64,000 bases of DNA. It comes from Metellina segmentata. Its lineage: Eukaryota; Arthropoda; Arachnida; Araneae; Tetragnathidae. Below, in pieces: positions 34,168 through 49,100 of the stretch. Every line of letters starts with the position of its first letter. Position 1 is the stretch's first letter. The stretch spans positions 96,142,978 to 96,206,977 of the forward strand of contig OX375873.1 of NCBI GenBank assembly GCA_947359465.1, read 5' to 3'. A program made the position numbers and the translations under genes. A model generated the notes under the pieces. That model had not been told where the DNA came from, ran no database searches, and saw nothing but the letters and a program-made list of their open reading frames with translations.

Positions 34168-37100
34168 ATGTCTACACCATCTGCAGTAGTAGCTGCAGTT
34201 GCTGCTGTTCTATTATTTGTCACTTGTAACTTCTCTCTTCATAAAATAGAGGAAGGTGAGTTAGCTTTTATTTTAATACATTCTTTACTACTTGTGCATT
34301 TTATATTTTAATCCATATTTTAACTTTTCAATATGGTTCAATCAATCTTAAAGAATAAAGCATCTGATTCTTTGAATTTGCTTCAACAATTTCTTAATGA
34401 AGCATCCCTGAATTGATTTCACATTTTAGACATGCTGATACTGTATCTGATAGCAGACTTCAAAATGCTTATTATAGGTTTCTTTCATAATATTGAATTC
34501 TTAAAAAATTTGTACTAGTTTTCTGTAAGCTCCAAAGAGGAGCTTTCAGAAAGTAGTATTAAGTGTTAGTTTTAAAGTAATATTTTTGTGAATCTTGGCT
34601 TCTACAAATTTTTTGCCGGAAAACACAAAAAAATTCAAATTGGAGGGTTATATTTTTGACAGTTTAAGAAATAAAGAAACATGCTAAATAATGATAGACC
34701 TTATGTTTGAGAGGATTGACTATATATAGATTGGAAAATTTTATTGTATTGTTTAAAGCTTTAAAAAAATACCCTTTTTCTCTACAAGTTTGTATTTCTA
34801 ATTGTTTTACATTTCTGGTAACAGCTCTATAGAGGCCTTTGCAGTTCCTTAAAAATAAGTGCTTCTCTAGGCCAGGGGTGGCCATTGAACGGCTCACATA
34901 GCGATTGTGTGCGACTCGGGTGAATGGTGCAGCTCTTATGAAATATGGTAAACTAATACTGCATTAAGCCAAGAAAAACACTAAGTGTGTTTTGTAGGCT
35001 ATTCTCTGTTGAGGAGGAAATGAGAAAAATAAAAACAATTTTCTAACATTCAGTCGTCAAAGTGATTTTGTGATATTTTTCACACATTTCTTATGCTGAA
35101 TGTTGCTTTGAGCCAAAGTTGCCAGCTAAGAAAGCAACACAGTTTTGTGTTTCAGCTATGAATCAGGCTGACCAGGGAAGAGTGAAATAAGTAAACTTTA
35201 AAAAAAATTGAACTTATTTTCAGTTTCTCATTGTTTTATCAAAAATAAATAAATGACTATTTGAAATACTCCTTCCTGAAACGTAGTGTATTCCAAGGGT
35301 TATGTTGCTGGCCACCCCTGTTATAGGCTGATCAGACAAGTACTGAGATAACCTCTGCTCTGTGCTACTACCTTTATAAACTATTTTATGGTTATAACTT
35401 AAATGTTCTTTAAATAGAATTAAGAAAATAAAGTTCCATTTATTTTTTTAATGTTAATCTAAGTTATTACAAATTGTTTTTTATTTTTAGGTCATGTAGG
35501 TATTTACTATAGGGTAAGTTTCATTTTAATGAAATGCTAATTTTTTCCTTTTTTTTATAAACAAAAATTGTATTAATTTATTATGTAACCATTACATACT
35601 ACCTTTATTCCATTAGGGATGATTTAAAAACTCATTCATAAAGTGAGAGCTTTCAACTGTGTACCAAATTAACCTTTTGACTACAGCTGTAGATATAACA
35701 AGCAAGACTCTTATAACTTTCAAGGTACACTGATGTACTGGCCATTGTCCATATTCTGTCTTGGCACGATCATGGTACAACTGCTGTACCGGCCATAGTC
35801 TAAAGGTTAAAAAACATAACCATCCTAATTCTCCATAAATACAACCATAACAAAATGAAATGACTAACCCAGTAGTAACTCATTTAAATTACCTTTACAC
35901 ACTAAGCTTGTGGAATAAATAAATATATATATTGGTAAAATAAATTTAAAATACTACGCATTAGTAAAAAATGATATTTCATAAAAAAAATGAAAAGGTA
36001 AATTGTAAAACCAGTAATATTCTTTTTATTACTACTTATGTAATATTAAACTTCTTTTATGTTAATTGATACTGCATTTTGTCAAGCTTTTTCCTTGCTC
36101 ATCGGTTCTCACTATTAAAAAATCTATCCCTTTGTTGGCCTATCTGGATGCATTCTTATGTTATATATGCAATAATATTTCATTTACACAAATTTTGATG
36201 CATTATTGTTTTTATATCATACTTTATTGGTTTTATAAACAATTAATATTTCACATGATTATTTGTTATTCCAAGAAATGTCTAAATGTTTTTTTATATA
36301 TTTGTTTTATCGTTACTCTAATATATATTTCATTTTTAGGGTGGAGCTCTACTAAAAGAAACAAGCACCCCTGGATTTCATATGATGATCCCTTTCATTA
36401 CTACATATCGCTCAATTCAGGTTCGGAATTTCTAATGATTCTTGTTAATTTTATGTAGAAGTTTCCATTGTTATGAACTCTTATTTAAAATTTTATTTTT
36501 GTAGGTTACTCTACAAACTGATGAAGTAAAGAATGTGCCATGTGGCACAAGGTATTGTATATATGCTAATTACTCTTTCATATTTTTCGAATATTTATCT
36601 TATAGAATTGCACAGTGAACCCAAAAATTATAATGACCAATATGTATTTTTTTGAAGTGACTGTTGAATCCTACTCTAAACAATAATTTAATGACTAAAA
36701 TGTATAAACTATTATATTTTCTGCGATGCAGATATATTCTTGAATGTGGATGCAAGATAAGGTTTAAAATTAGCAGTGCTTAATCTTTCTGCAGCTATAA
36801 ATTTTGTTTTGATGTCCGAGTTTTTTGACCCAGTCACTTCATTTTACTGCTGAATAGTTCAGTGTATTTTCACTAGTATGATATAAATTTTGCTTGATCA
36901 GCCCTTAGTTTCCTATAACTGTAGCCCAGTTGGAAGAGTAACTGACTAGCACCTGGAGGGCTGCAAGTTCAAATCCAACCAAAGACCTTGTATGAAGGGG
37001 GTTGGTGCACATTAAATCTGTCATAGACTGAAATGTTCTCATGACGTGATGTAGAAGTTAGGAGTGTGGGATTGATCCTGGACTGTCACCAATAGCACAT

Positions 37101-40100
37101 TTCGTTGCTCCAGTGTGAACTTCAGAGAGTAAAGTGCTAACTTACCTGTAGGTGTAACCTTGTCATCTAACCGAGGCTCAAATTTACGTAGTATTTTCCA
37201 TGAATCTTTCCCTTTTAGTGTTGATCCTGGACCATTGCCAATATCCCATTGTGTTGCTCCAGTGCAACATTAATTACCACTATCTTTAACCATTAGCTTT
37301 GACTGATGTGTTGCATTATTATTACTTAATAGGTTTATTTACCAGCTTTAAAATTGATATTTACGTTGGAATAAATTGACTAAAAATTTGCAATGAAAAC
37401 ATTGAATTTTTTTGGTAGCACTGGAAAGAAATGCCACAATGTTTAGAAAAATGAAAGAGCGTAAAATTTGTTTGGCACATTTTAAACTATTAAATTACTT
37501 TCTTGATTTCTTATATTCAGGAATTTAGTGAGGTATATTTCAAAACTAAGAAACTGTTTTTTAAATTAGAAATTAATTCTGTAGTAAAATTTTTGAAGAT
37601 TGAACAATTTTAGTGTTATATATATGACCATTGTGATTCACTTAATTCGTGAATTGCAGGGCTCCTCAGTAGACGTTGTTAAGCAAATTTGCAACTGAAA
37701 TAAAAATTTGCCCTAGTGTTTTAAGTGGCAGTTGCAATTATTTTCTGCTTTTACTAACAGTATTTGAATTCTCTTAAGGAATATATTTTTTATTTGAAAT
37801 GTGTTAAATTGTTCTTTATTCCACTCCACACATATTTATTACTTTATACATTCCAAATTAAATTTTAAAATTTTTTTATTTCTGTAAATATTTTATGCAT
37901 CTTTCATGAAAAAATGTACATTGCACGCGATAAATATTTTCTAGGATTATTTTTTAGGTATGATATATTATTTGGCTTGAAATTTGACCAAACATTTCCT
38001 TCTGTTTATTTTTAGTGGTGGTGTTATGATTTATTTTGATCGAATTGAAGTTGTAAACATTCTGACTTCAAATAGTGGTATGTATTACAAATCAATTATA
38101 TTTTATGATTAAGCTTCCTTTATTTAGGATAAGGATATTAAAGTATTGTACTTAAAATTTTCTCACTCACGAAGGGTCATTTTTAAAGTAAGAACCGATT
38201 GTTCATCCTGTCAAGTAACGTCAGTTCAAGGTCGGCCAGTCTCATTACGCTGCCATTGCATTTCACGTCTGCCAGTGTTGGTTGTATGATTATACTGCTT
38301 CGTTTGTCACCATGTCAATCAGTAATCCTGCCGATTGTGAAGTGCGCTCAGTTATTTGGTTTTTAAATGCCAAAAACGTTTGTCCTGAAATTCACCGGCA
38401 TCTTGTTGAAGTTTATGGTGAAGGTGTAATGAATGATGGAAATGTGTGTAAATGGTGTAGGCTTTTAATGAAAGAAGAACAAATGTTCATGATAAAGAAC
38501 AATCTGGATGGCCTACTGTGATGAATGAAGACTTGACGCAAAAAGTTGATATGAAATTCGGAGAAACGGGTGCTTCCCTATTGACGAGCTTCATCAGGAA
38601 TTTCCACAAGTTTCAAAGATCAGTAGTTTATCACATTGTTACTGACAAACTTGAAAAGTGAAAAAATGTTCATATTTTAGTTTGTGATACAATGTATATT
38701 CATAACTAAAGTTTCTCTTACTCCATTGCAAAACAGTTCTTACTTAAAAAATGACCCTCGTATTTATATGAAACTTAAAAAACCAACAAGACTAAAATTT
38801 TAATAATGAGTTATAGGGGAGAGGACACTCTTTATAATATTAACTACGGTATACTTCACTACATTCTAATAATTCTTTAAATATATATGCCAACATATTA
38901 ATATTTTTGTAATGCCACAAAATGGCCTTTTACCATTTTTATAGAATAAAATTGTCTTGGTGTGTATTTTTCCACTCTTGATAGTGACCCTAACTTATTG
39001 AAACTGCTTAAATATTATTCATACAAATGGAACACTAGTAATGGGTTACAGTAGGACTGTTTTAGTATTGGTGTTTCATTAATGCTTTGTTAGTTGCAAT
39101 GATCCTGACACAATGTAAGGTGACTTTATTATGTAACACCACGAAAAGAATAAAGTTTATTAAATAAAATAATACATTTTTGCTGATATTTGTGTATTCT
39201 AAAATGCGCAATGTATTTTTTAAATGAATTATTGATGTGTTTAACTTGAAAAGGAATTTTCAAGCTCATTTCTGATTTACTGCAATCTTATTTGTTAAAA
39301 AGACCTAACTCATGAAAAGCTAATCTATATACTTGACTGCACTCATTTATTCAGTATTGATCCATCAAAATTTGTTTTCTGAATTGTGTAAACATACCTT
39401 TTTAAAGTATTCAGGTACTTAACTTTCAATACAATTTAAAAAGTATTGTGTGCAAAATAAGAGTTTTGTAAGTTTTTCCTTCCAGTGTGGTATAGAAATC
39501 ACTAGCCACTGCGTGACTAGCACGGCGTTGCCCATGGCAGTTGCTTTTGTGGGGTTAGGTATGAACCTTGTTAACGGTCGCCATCCACCTGTGTTTGCTA
39601 TGCATTTCCGCAAACCAAACGGAAAACCATCACAGGCAATGCAGTGATGGCTTTCATCATTGTGAAATGCGGCCATAATTCGAATTGCGAAGAGATCCAA
39701 TCAATGTGACATCACAATCTCTTGGAATGTGGGGTGACAGCTCTGGTGTTATCTTGTCATCTGACCTTGGTTCAAAATTACGCGGTGTTGTCCTTGAATC
39801 TTTCCTCTAGGAGATTGATCCCGGACCGTAGTCATTAGGCTGTTGTGACAATTGTCAATGGTACATTGTGTTGCTCTAGTACGACGTTAATTAAAATGAC
39901 CTCGGATCTTTCACTTAGAGAATTGATCCTGTTCTGAATTTGTTTCTTATTTTTAAGTTTTTGTACTCATTTTATAATTATATAATCTGTTATCACTCAC
40001 TGTGATGTTGTTTAATTGCTATTGTATCTTTTTTCAGTTTATGACATTGTGAGGAACTTTACAGCTGATTATGATAAATCTTTAATATTTAACAAAGTTC

Positions 40101-43100
40101 ACCATGAGTTGAATCAGTTTTGCAGTGTTCATAATTTGCATGAAGTTTACATTGATTTATTTGGTGAGTAAAATTTTGTATCTTTAATTCACTATTCTTG
40201 TCAGAAAGTAATGCTACATTTTGAAATGAATTTACTTTCTACTGTTGTAAATTTCTTTTTTAATAAATTTGCAAATCTTAAAACGTAGCTAAAGTTCAAA
40301 TTTTGTGGAATATGTTCGGACTATTTTTTTCTATTTAAAACTTTAATCTACCGAGATTTTTCACTTTTTTGTGCAATACTGTGATTTTACTTATTTTTAC
40401 TGAGTTAATTGCAGCATATTTTTCAATACATAATTTTTCTATTATGATTTGATAGATGACTAGAAAATATCTATTTATACTCTCATTTAGAATTTATAGC
40501 TCTGAATTTCTATCACTCATACCTCATCATAGATTTGACTAAAATAATTTTATTTTAACTGTTTATTTTTATCCAGAAATTTAGAATCAAGTAAAAAGTA
40601 AGGGTTATCTTTTAGAAAATTGGGTTTGATTAGTTCAAATTTTAATATTTAATAACACTTATGATAATGTGTATTTATTTATAGTAGATATTATTCCTTG
40701 TCCAATGACATTTGGTTTATTTGTGCAACAGGACAAGGATAAAAATAGGTGTTTGAATGCTCCTAAACATGCACTTTCAAGTTTCTCTCACTTTCCAATT
40801 GCCTTTTACTTTCTGTTGCTTTCTATAAGATGTTTTCATAATTTTGTTTCATTAAAACATTTACTTTGATGTTAGTATGATATTTATTATATTAAGTATT
40901 ATAATTTAAATAATAAAAAAAAAAACTTTGACACCCAATTTATTGTTTTTAAAAGGTTATGAATTTTTTGAAATGCGTATTTTACATTTAAAGAATGGTA
41001 AATTTGTAGCTTAGTATTGCTATGAATGCAACATTGATGGCGCATTTTAGTTATTAAGTTATGCAAGAACTAATTACAAAGCTATTCTGTTTAGAAGAGC
41101 TAAATTCACATATTTCTATATACAGAGTTGCTTTACATTTTGATTGTGTTAAACAATTTGTGAAAATTGTATGAAAAGCATTATTTATTTGTTTTGTTTT
41201 TACAGATCAAATTGATGAAAATTTGAAAACTGCTCTTCAAAAAGATCTGAACAATATGGCACCTGGTTTATTCATACAAGCTGTTCGAGTTACAAAACCT
41301 AAAATCCCAGAAACAATAAGGAAAAATTATGAGCTTATGTAAGCATGTAACAAAAATAAATATATTTTGTATGTTTTAATTCTGAATATAATCAACAACT
41401 AGATATATATAAAATTTTTAAATGGTACATTCCATCTTAATTCAGGCAGGAGAGAGGTGGTTTTACCTTCATAGTCTCAGATGTTTTTGAATTTAATGTA
41501 TGTTAAAATTCAGGAAAAAGTAAGAAGCGCACATTTTTGTTTCATTCAAAAAAATCCCTTGTCCAAGATACAGGCTGCCAAAGATGGGTCCACAGGCGCC
41601 ATTCGTCACTTGCGTTTTTCGACAAAATTTTAAAACTCTCTATTCTGAAACAGTTCCAAGATATTTTGTTGCGTTTTTTTTTTTTTTAAATTTAATAGAT
41701 AATATTTTTTTTGATTAAAATGATATCCTCCCTTTCAAAAGATGTGTCCTAGTTCTCTTGCTGTAGCTTTCAAATTTTTTTTTTAATTCAAAACTTTTTT
41801 ATTTTAAAAATGCCAATTTCAAAAATTTTTATTTTTGAATGTTGATCAGTATTATAGTCCCATTTTAATCAGAAAAAGTATTGTCTTTCAAATAAAAAAG
41901 CAACAAAATATCTTGAACCGTTCCAGAAATAGAATGTTTTAAAATTTTGCTGAAAATTGCAAGTGAAAAATGGCGCCTTGTATCTCGGACCACAAATTTT
42001 TTTGGACAAACAAAAAACACACTTTTTGAATTTGAATTTTTTTGGACAAACAAACAAAATACCCATTTCTTACTTTTTCCTGAATTTTAACATAGGGTAA
42101 ATTCAAAAACATCTGGGACTTTGAAGTTAACCCCCCTTGGCTGAATTGATATGGAATACACCAAACTTAATATAGGTTATGGCATTTCCTATTACTCTTT
42201 CCATTTTACATACAGATTTGGTTTTTAATGAATTACTTTCTCTATTTTAAGTTTTGCTTTCAGAACTAAACATGGGTTTTTGTCTAAAATTCATAAATTA
42301 TTTAATTAAATTTACTTGTTAGGAATTTTTTTTCAAATTAAAATTACTTTTGTCTATTTTTATAGTACCCCTTGTGAATCAAATAGGTTACTTTGTAGAT
42401 GTTACTAATTACCCTCTCAAAGTGAGATATGTTTAAAGCTGTCCTGGTAGTAAATAATATAGCTAAAAAAATTCCTGTGGTAAAAGGTAAATAATATTTT
42501 GATTACTTTTTTATTAATATAGTTACTTTTTTAATGTAGATTTACTAGTTTGAATATTTGGGGAACTTCAGAATCTACCCAAGTTATATATTCAGGTGTG
42601 ATTGGACCTCATTTGATAAAAACTTTATGAAAGAACAAACAAAGCCTATCTTGAAATATACCTAATGCAATTTTTAACATTTCAAAATCTAGAAATTCGA
42701 TCAGATCAAATGCCTGTTTGAATTCAGGGAGTAGTTTTATTACCTTGTAAACATTTAGAGAAAGAACTTACCAAATCTTCATGAAAAATTTTCTGATTTT
42801 AATATTCTCTCTTCGAATTCTTGATTGAAGTTCACTGGCTACAAAAAGTCAAGCTTTTATTTCTAAAAGTCATAAATTTTGTCTTGTACTCTGATATGTT
42901 ACGCTAAATGAAAGCCCTATTTGTTTTGACAAATATAAATACATAAATCTTTATGAAAGTATCTTACATCTATCTGCATCAATATTACAAAAGATATTGA
43001 GTAAGCCAACATAAAGCATTTTCCCACAATAGTTATGGTACTTAACCTAGTTTAAATTTGACTATTGGAGTAAAAACCCACTTTTTACATCTTGTGTTCC

Positions 43101-46100
43101 AATACTCTGTCATTAAGTAAATCTTCAGAGTGCATTTATCAATTGTTTGTATTAAAATTTTGTCTACTGTTTTCCCCAGGGAAGGTGAGAAGACCAAATT
43201 ATTAATTGCTGTTCAGAGGCAAAAAGTTGTCGAAAAGGATGCTGAAACTGAGAGAAAGAAGGCTGTCATTGGTAATGTCGAAATGCTTCTATGTTTCTAT
43301 TAGTTAGTAACAAAAAACATTGGCTATTATTGCTGTTTTGTTGTGTTAAGTGCAATAGATAATCTTGAAATAATGAAAGTTATGCTGTAGGTACTAGTGA
43401 TGCGACGTTGATGTTTTCAAAACATCAATGTATTGGGGTCGATGTTTTGGTAACATCGGTCTTTATACTTGTCGATGTTTTATTTTTAAATGAAAAAAGT
43501 ACCGTTATAAAAATTTAAAAAATAACCAAATAGCATAATTTTTATAATCTGTAAATTGAACATACTTTTAGACCAAAGTGACCAAGGATTGGATTGGATT
43601 TTGCAGTTTTATGGCGCAAGGTCCAAAAGCGGACAAACTGCACCAGCCAAGGATGAAGGGTCTGAAAAGTAGGGATGCGACGTCGATGTTTTCTAAACAT
43701 TGATGTTTTAGAAAAAAACATCGATGTATTGGAGCTGATGTCGCATCACTAGTTGCTAAACCAGTTTTAAGAAATGGGAAAACAAGTTTAAATATACTGA
43801 ATTTTAAAAACATCGATGTTTTTGGGTCGATGTATTATCAACATCGACGTTTAAATTTTGAACATTGATGTTTTGCTATCGATGTCGCATCCCTAGTAGG
43901 TACATAGTTGATATTTTAGATTTTCCAAAGCAATATTGCTTCAATGAGTTTTTCCTCTTTTTATTTTATACATGTTACTGAGTTATTTATACATTTAACC
44001 CTCTGAATCCGGAGGCAGCCGAAAGCTCGGTATGGTTGTGTCCTGGGGTTTGTTTATTAACGAGTCTGGGAAATGGACTGGCCCGTTTTCACCACTTTCA
44101 TGGGTGGTCCTTAAAGCATCAATGGTCTATTGTGGATCGAGTGTCAATTTGAACCCCTCCACCCCAAAACATGGGAGAAGCATAGAGAAGGGCAGAAGAT
44201 GCAAGCTAGGGCGAAAGAAACGAAAGGGGGTATATTGTGTCTGATAGGGTTGTTTCTTTCCGTCCGATATTTCGTCTCTTACGTTTCAGCAAATATTATT
44301 TTTACTATAGTTTTATCGAATGTGCAAAATTCTCTTTTGTAACTCTGAAAAGTTTTTGGTATTATAAAGTGGGTTATGAATTTTTCTCTGCAATTGACTA
44401 TATATTTGGCCCTGCTAATTTCTAAACATTTAGGAAAATTTTCATACAAGGACAGTTTTGAAATCCATTACAAAAGCTAAATTTGAATTTAGCACTTTAT
44501 TTAATTAGCAGAACGAATACATATATTATTTGCGCATCAAAAATAGCTTTTTTAAAGCAATAAATGAATGCACTCTAGTATCTGTTAACAAATGTAGACA
44601 TTTTATTACTCTTTTTAACGAACAAATTTGAACATAACACCTTATTTACAAGTAACTTTTCTATACATAAATTACCCGGCGTTGCACGAGTTCAATCGGT
44701 TTTAATTCAATGTTCTTTCAATGGCATGTTTGAAAATATCGATATACTTTCCAAAAAAATAAAAACCAAATCAAACAGTAATAAACAAAATATCATAAGT
44801 GATACAAATTCGAAACTAAGTTATGCTTATAAAAAGTCTTGACGCTAAACCGCAGATATCTACAAAACCAAATTGTACAATACTATATAAAAAAAGCACA
44901 TAAATGGTAAAAATTAAATATCGCTACACTTTCCACAAGTGTTAAAGCTATAGAGAGAAAAAAAACTTGATGTGGCTGCACTGGTGTTAGTCATAACTGA
45001 AAAAAATACTTTTGTCTTACTGGAAATTCAAAAACTAAAAATGTAAAATTGAAGCTCGTATTTAACGAAAACAATTTTTAATGGATTGCTTAACTGTCCA
45101 GTAAAATTATTAACTATTCAGATTTGATAGCAAAAATTAGTCAAAACACACGCATATGTGTGAAACATAAAAATAAAAAGTTAATTGAAAGTACTCACGC
45201 TTTGGCTTCAGCTTTTAACACTTTTAACTAGTTTCAACCATATTAGAAGCAATTGAGTTGGCTGTAATAAGGTTCGAAACAGTTGATACAGAGACACACT
45301 TTGCAGGCTTTACAAATCCAAGTACTTTGCACAGCATGATTTGCTGCAGTCTTAATTTTTTTTACTACTGCAGTGCCTACAGACTCTTTTCCGTCCTTCA
45401 ATTTTTATTCGTTCTTGAGATCATAGGATTTGGAGAATCGTTAGAGGGTCGTAACTTTGTAATCATCGAAGCAATCATACCCATCTTAAAGTTCATTAAA
45501 CTCGTAGGTTTTCTTGGAGATGGCCTATTTGTTAAAATGTATATTATATGGGCATTGTTCATTGTGCTATTCAGGAGAAACCAATACATATATAACCACC
45601 ATTTGTACGATTTGCGAGCAACATTATAGTACTGTCGTTTCTGGTCCGCAAGATCTACTCCTCCCATGAACCTATTGTAATGTTTAATAGTTTCTGGGCA
45701 AGAAATAAAAACAGAATTACCCCCAATTCTACGTTTAGTGGACTCTACAACGTGTTTGTTGCCAGTAGAAAGTAAAATTATTTCTTTCTTGTCTTTCCAA
45801 ATTGTACAAGTCAGATTGGGAGTTTCGATGCATTGATAGCATTTGCTATCTCCAGCATTCTTCAGTTTACATTCCTTTATGTCTTTTGCGAGAAATTTTC
45901 TGTTTGACATAACAGTTCCAGTGGAATATTGTCCGGACTTGAGCAAGTCCCACATAAGGACACTTGAAAAGTATCGATAAAAAAAAAATTTGATGACCTT
46001 TAAGCTTGTGCACAAGTATCTGATCACATCATTCCCTAGTCCTTTTCCACTACATTGTCTTTCTTCCCACAATACGGTTCAAAATTGTATACATAACCCA

Positions 46101-49100
46101 ATTTGGAATCGCATAGCATCCAAACTTTAATACCTCGCTTTGCTGGTTTCATTGGCATGTACTGCACTATTCCCAGTCTTCCTTTATACTTAATCAGAGC
46201 TTCATCGATGGAAAGTTGTCTGTAGGGTGAAAAGTGCTCAATGAAGTTAGCTTTCAAATTGGTCATAAAAGGTTCAACCTTCTGCATAATGCAAAATCCA
46301 TCTTCCGTGTTTTTTTTCTTCTTCCCTGTACGATAAATGAAAGTCCCTGAGAATTTCAAAAAACCTGTCCCTAGACATAGTGCGTTTAACCATTTCATTT
46401 CCCAAGATAGGGTTAGTTGACCAATAATCTTTCAATCTGGGCAAGCGAGATATACTCATGATGAACATAATCGATACAAAGTTCCATATTTCTTCAACAA
46501 ATTCTACGCGTTTCCATTTTGAATTTGTGATGTTTTTCACTTTATGTACATAGTCCGCATATTTGTTGGTGTTTAATCTCATCGTTTCACACATATCGTT
46601 CGTCACAAACAACTTAAAATATTCAAAAGGTTCAGATCCTACTTGAAGGTTATGTACAGGACCACTACAAAAGTTCCCTGTATTAACCTATATTTTATCA
46701 TTATCAATAATAGTAGTCCAGTTTATTTGAGAATCACTCTCATTCGCTTCAATACCCTCAACAGCGATTGATTGTCAATTTCATTGATGTCTTGCTCTAA
46801 TACAGAGAAATTATCAATGTCAGCATTATCATCTATTCGAAAGGATTGATTATTATCGTGATCCTCTCTTGGCCAGCCATCATCTTCACTTGAAAGGTCA
46901 TCATCACTTGAAGTAGATCCGAAAAGGATTGCGTCAATTTCTGCTTGACTCAAAATATTTCTCTTCCGCTTACTCATGTTTCAAATTAAATAAAACTCAA
47001 AAGGTTGAAATCTTGCAAGATGTTGGAAATAATATTCTGCACAACTGGCTGGTATAACAGACTTGCAGCAAAGAACTAGAATTATAGCTAAAATCTAAGA
47101 AAGTTCTTATAAAGGGTTATTTTTCAAATGTTGTTACCGCTTTTCGAAACTCTTTTGTGCCCGTTAAAGAGTGGTGAATTACAATGAGAACAATACAACC
47201 TGTTTTCTGTGTGTTGAATCCCCCAGGTCCGAATACATACAATCATTTGACTTAAAGGAACTCCGATCACCTGTAGATTCGTCACTGGTTGGTGGAATTT
47301 AGTTTCTCACGCTTTGCCTAAAACATTTATTACATCGTATAGAAAGTGGGAAGCTCTTGAAACTTCAAGTGTATTGTGCGAGTTTCACTAATGGTTGTAC
47401 TTCAGACTTTACTATGGACACAGCATACCTTTTTGCTAACTTGGTCTGTGGGATATAACATAATATCCCCTCCGCTACGACAATAGTAGAATGGCTTACA
47501 ACACATCCCACAGCAATTTGACTTGAGAGGGTTATTTGTGACCCTAGGGAAAATGTTTTTCTTTTCTAATGTTAAATCTTTCGTTGATAAATATTTTTTT
47601 AACAATACTTTTTCCCTTAGTTTTCGTCTTTCAAATACTCTTTTACAACTTTGGGGATTTAATGAGTAATTTTGGCACGAATATAAGGTTCTCACGTTTA
47701 CTACCTGAAGATCTGTTCTTTCTTATTGTTATAACCGCTTATTAAGGAATCGTTATAGCACTTTTACTTACGTACTTTACTCACCACTTACGTTTGATAC
47801 TTTTGAATTGTTTGCGCTAGTTTCAATCTTCTTACTTTCAGTCGGTCTAATGTCTAATAAGCCTTCGTGATATAAAAAAATTATCGTACAGAGACGAATC
47901 AAAGTATTAGACTTTCAGTGATATATATTGAGCAATAGTTTACAGATATTAAATTCGCTTATTGTTTGCAATATCATATCTAATAGTTATTGACCTAAAT
48001 TGTAGGTTTCAACTGTTTCCATAAATTTAGACTCAATTTAACTAGACTTTAGACTTTTACAAGTAATAAATGTTGATAATCGCTATTCGATGCAAATTTT
48101 TCCAATAACTTAATATTTTACTCTAAAAATTACAAATTTTGTACTGGCTGATTTTTATCTGATTTACTTAAGAGAATCTATCAAAGATTGAGAAATCTTT
48201 TATTTTCTATGTATATAGAACATTAAAATTGCAGCATTCATGTTTCTTTAATCTTAATGAAGCCTTAACTCTTCACTGTCAAAACAAAATGTTAGAATGG
48301 AACAATGTTTTATTTATATATAATTAGTCTAAAATTATACAAGAGAAATATTCCAATCATTTATTTTTACAAGCTTGATTGTAAACAACCTTTCAATAAT
48401 AGATTTAGACAGACGAGTGAATTTCTATGTTCTTGGGCCAAAACCTCTTTATCTTCAGATAGCCAAGTTTTAAGTTCAGAATACGATAAGGCCAACATAA
48501 AAACCTTTAGCGATATAACAAAGTTTTGGGCGTCGGGTGATGAAAGGGGATTCAGTTAAAGTTGAAGCTGTTAAAGAAGACCCTACAATGGCCATAGACA
48601 AGCCTATCATTTCAGTAAGATCTTAGAAAATACCAGAGTTCAAAATATCAGTGACTACGGAGTTTAAAAACGAACAAGAATTTAAAAAGTTAGAAGGTAT
48701 TTTAAATTGCATGGCTTTCTAAACAAGAATTAGGAAAGGAAAAATTGTAAAACATAATAGATTAGATATCAAAGATATATATTTTAATTATTATTTACAT
48801 TTTTAGCACGTTAAGAATAGCTGTTGGTCTGTTTTTGTTACTGGTCATATCTGGCGATTTGCTACAGCTGAAATTTTATTGCGATGGAGAGATCGGGAAA
48901 AGTTTTACTTCTAGTTTTCAATCATCTTTCGACTCATGACCGATGACATTATCAATGTTTATGGGGAGTAAATATTCATATAGAAATTTATTATTTACAG
49001 TAACCAAAATGATTTTCTAAAATCAAATGGAAACTTCACTTTTATGCGAATACCAAAAGTAGGTAAAAAAAAATATTAGAGACTAGCAATATTAACCTCA

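Noticed and set aside
36066..36458. 130-codon frame over an erlin intron and exon
   Set aside because: It reads the erlin exon 36340-36420 in the wrong frame. The hydrophobic part is AT-rich intron.
45258..45629. 123-codon hydrophobic plus-strand frame
   Set aside because: It is antisense to the C-terminal part of the piggyBac transposase.
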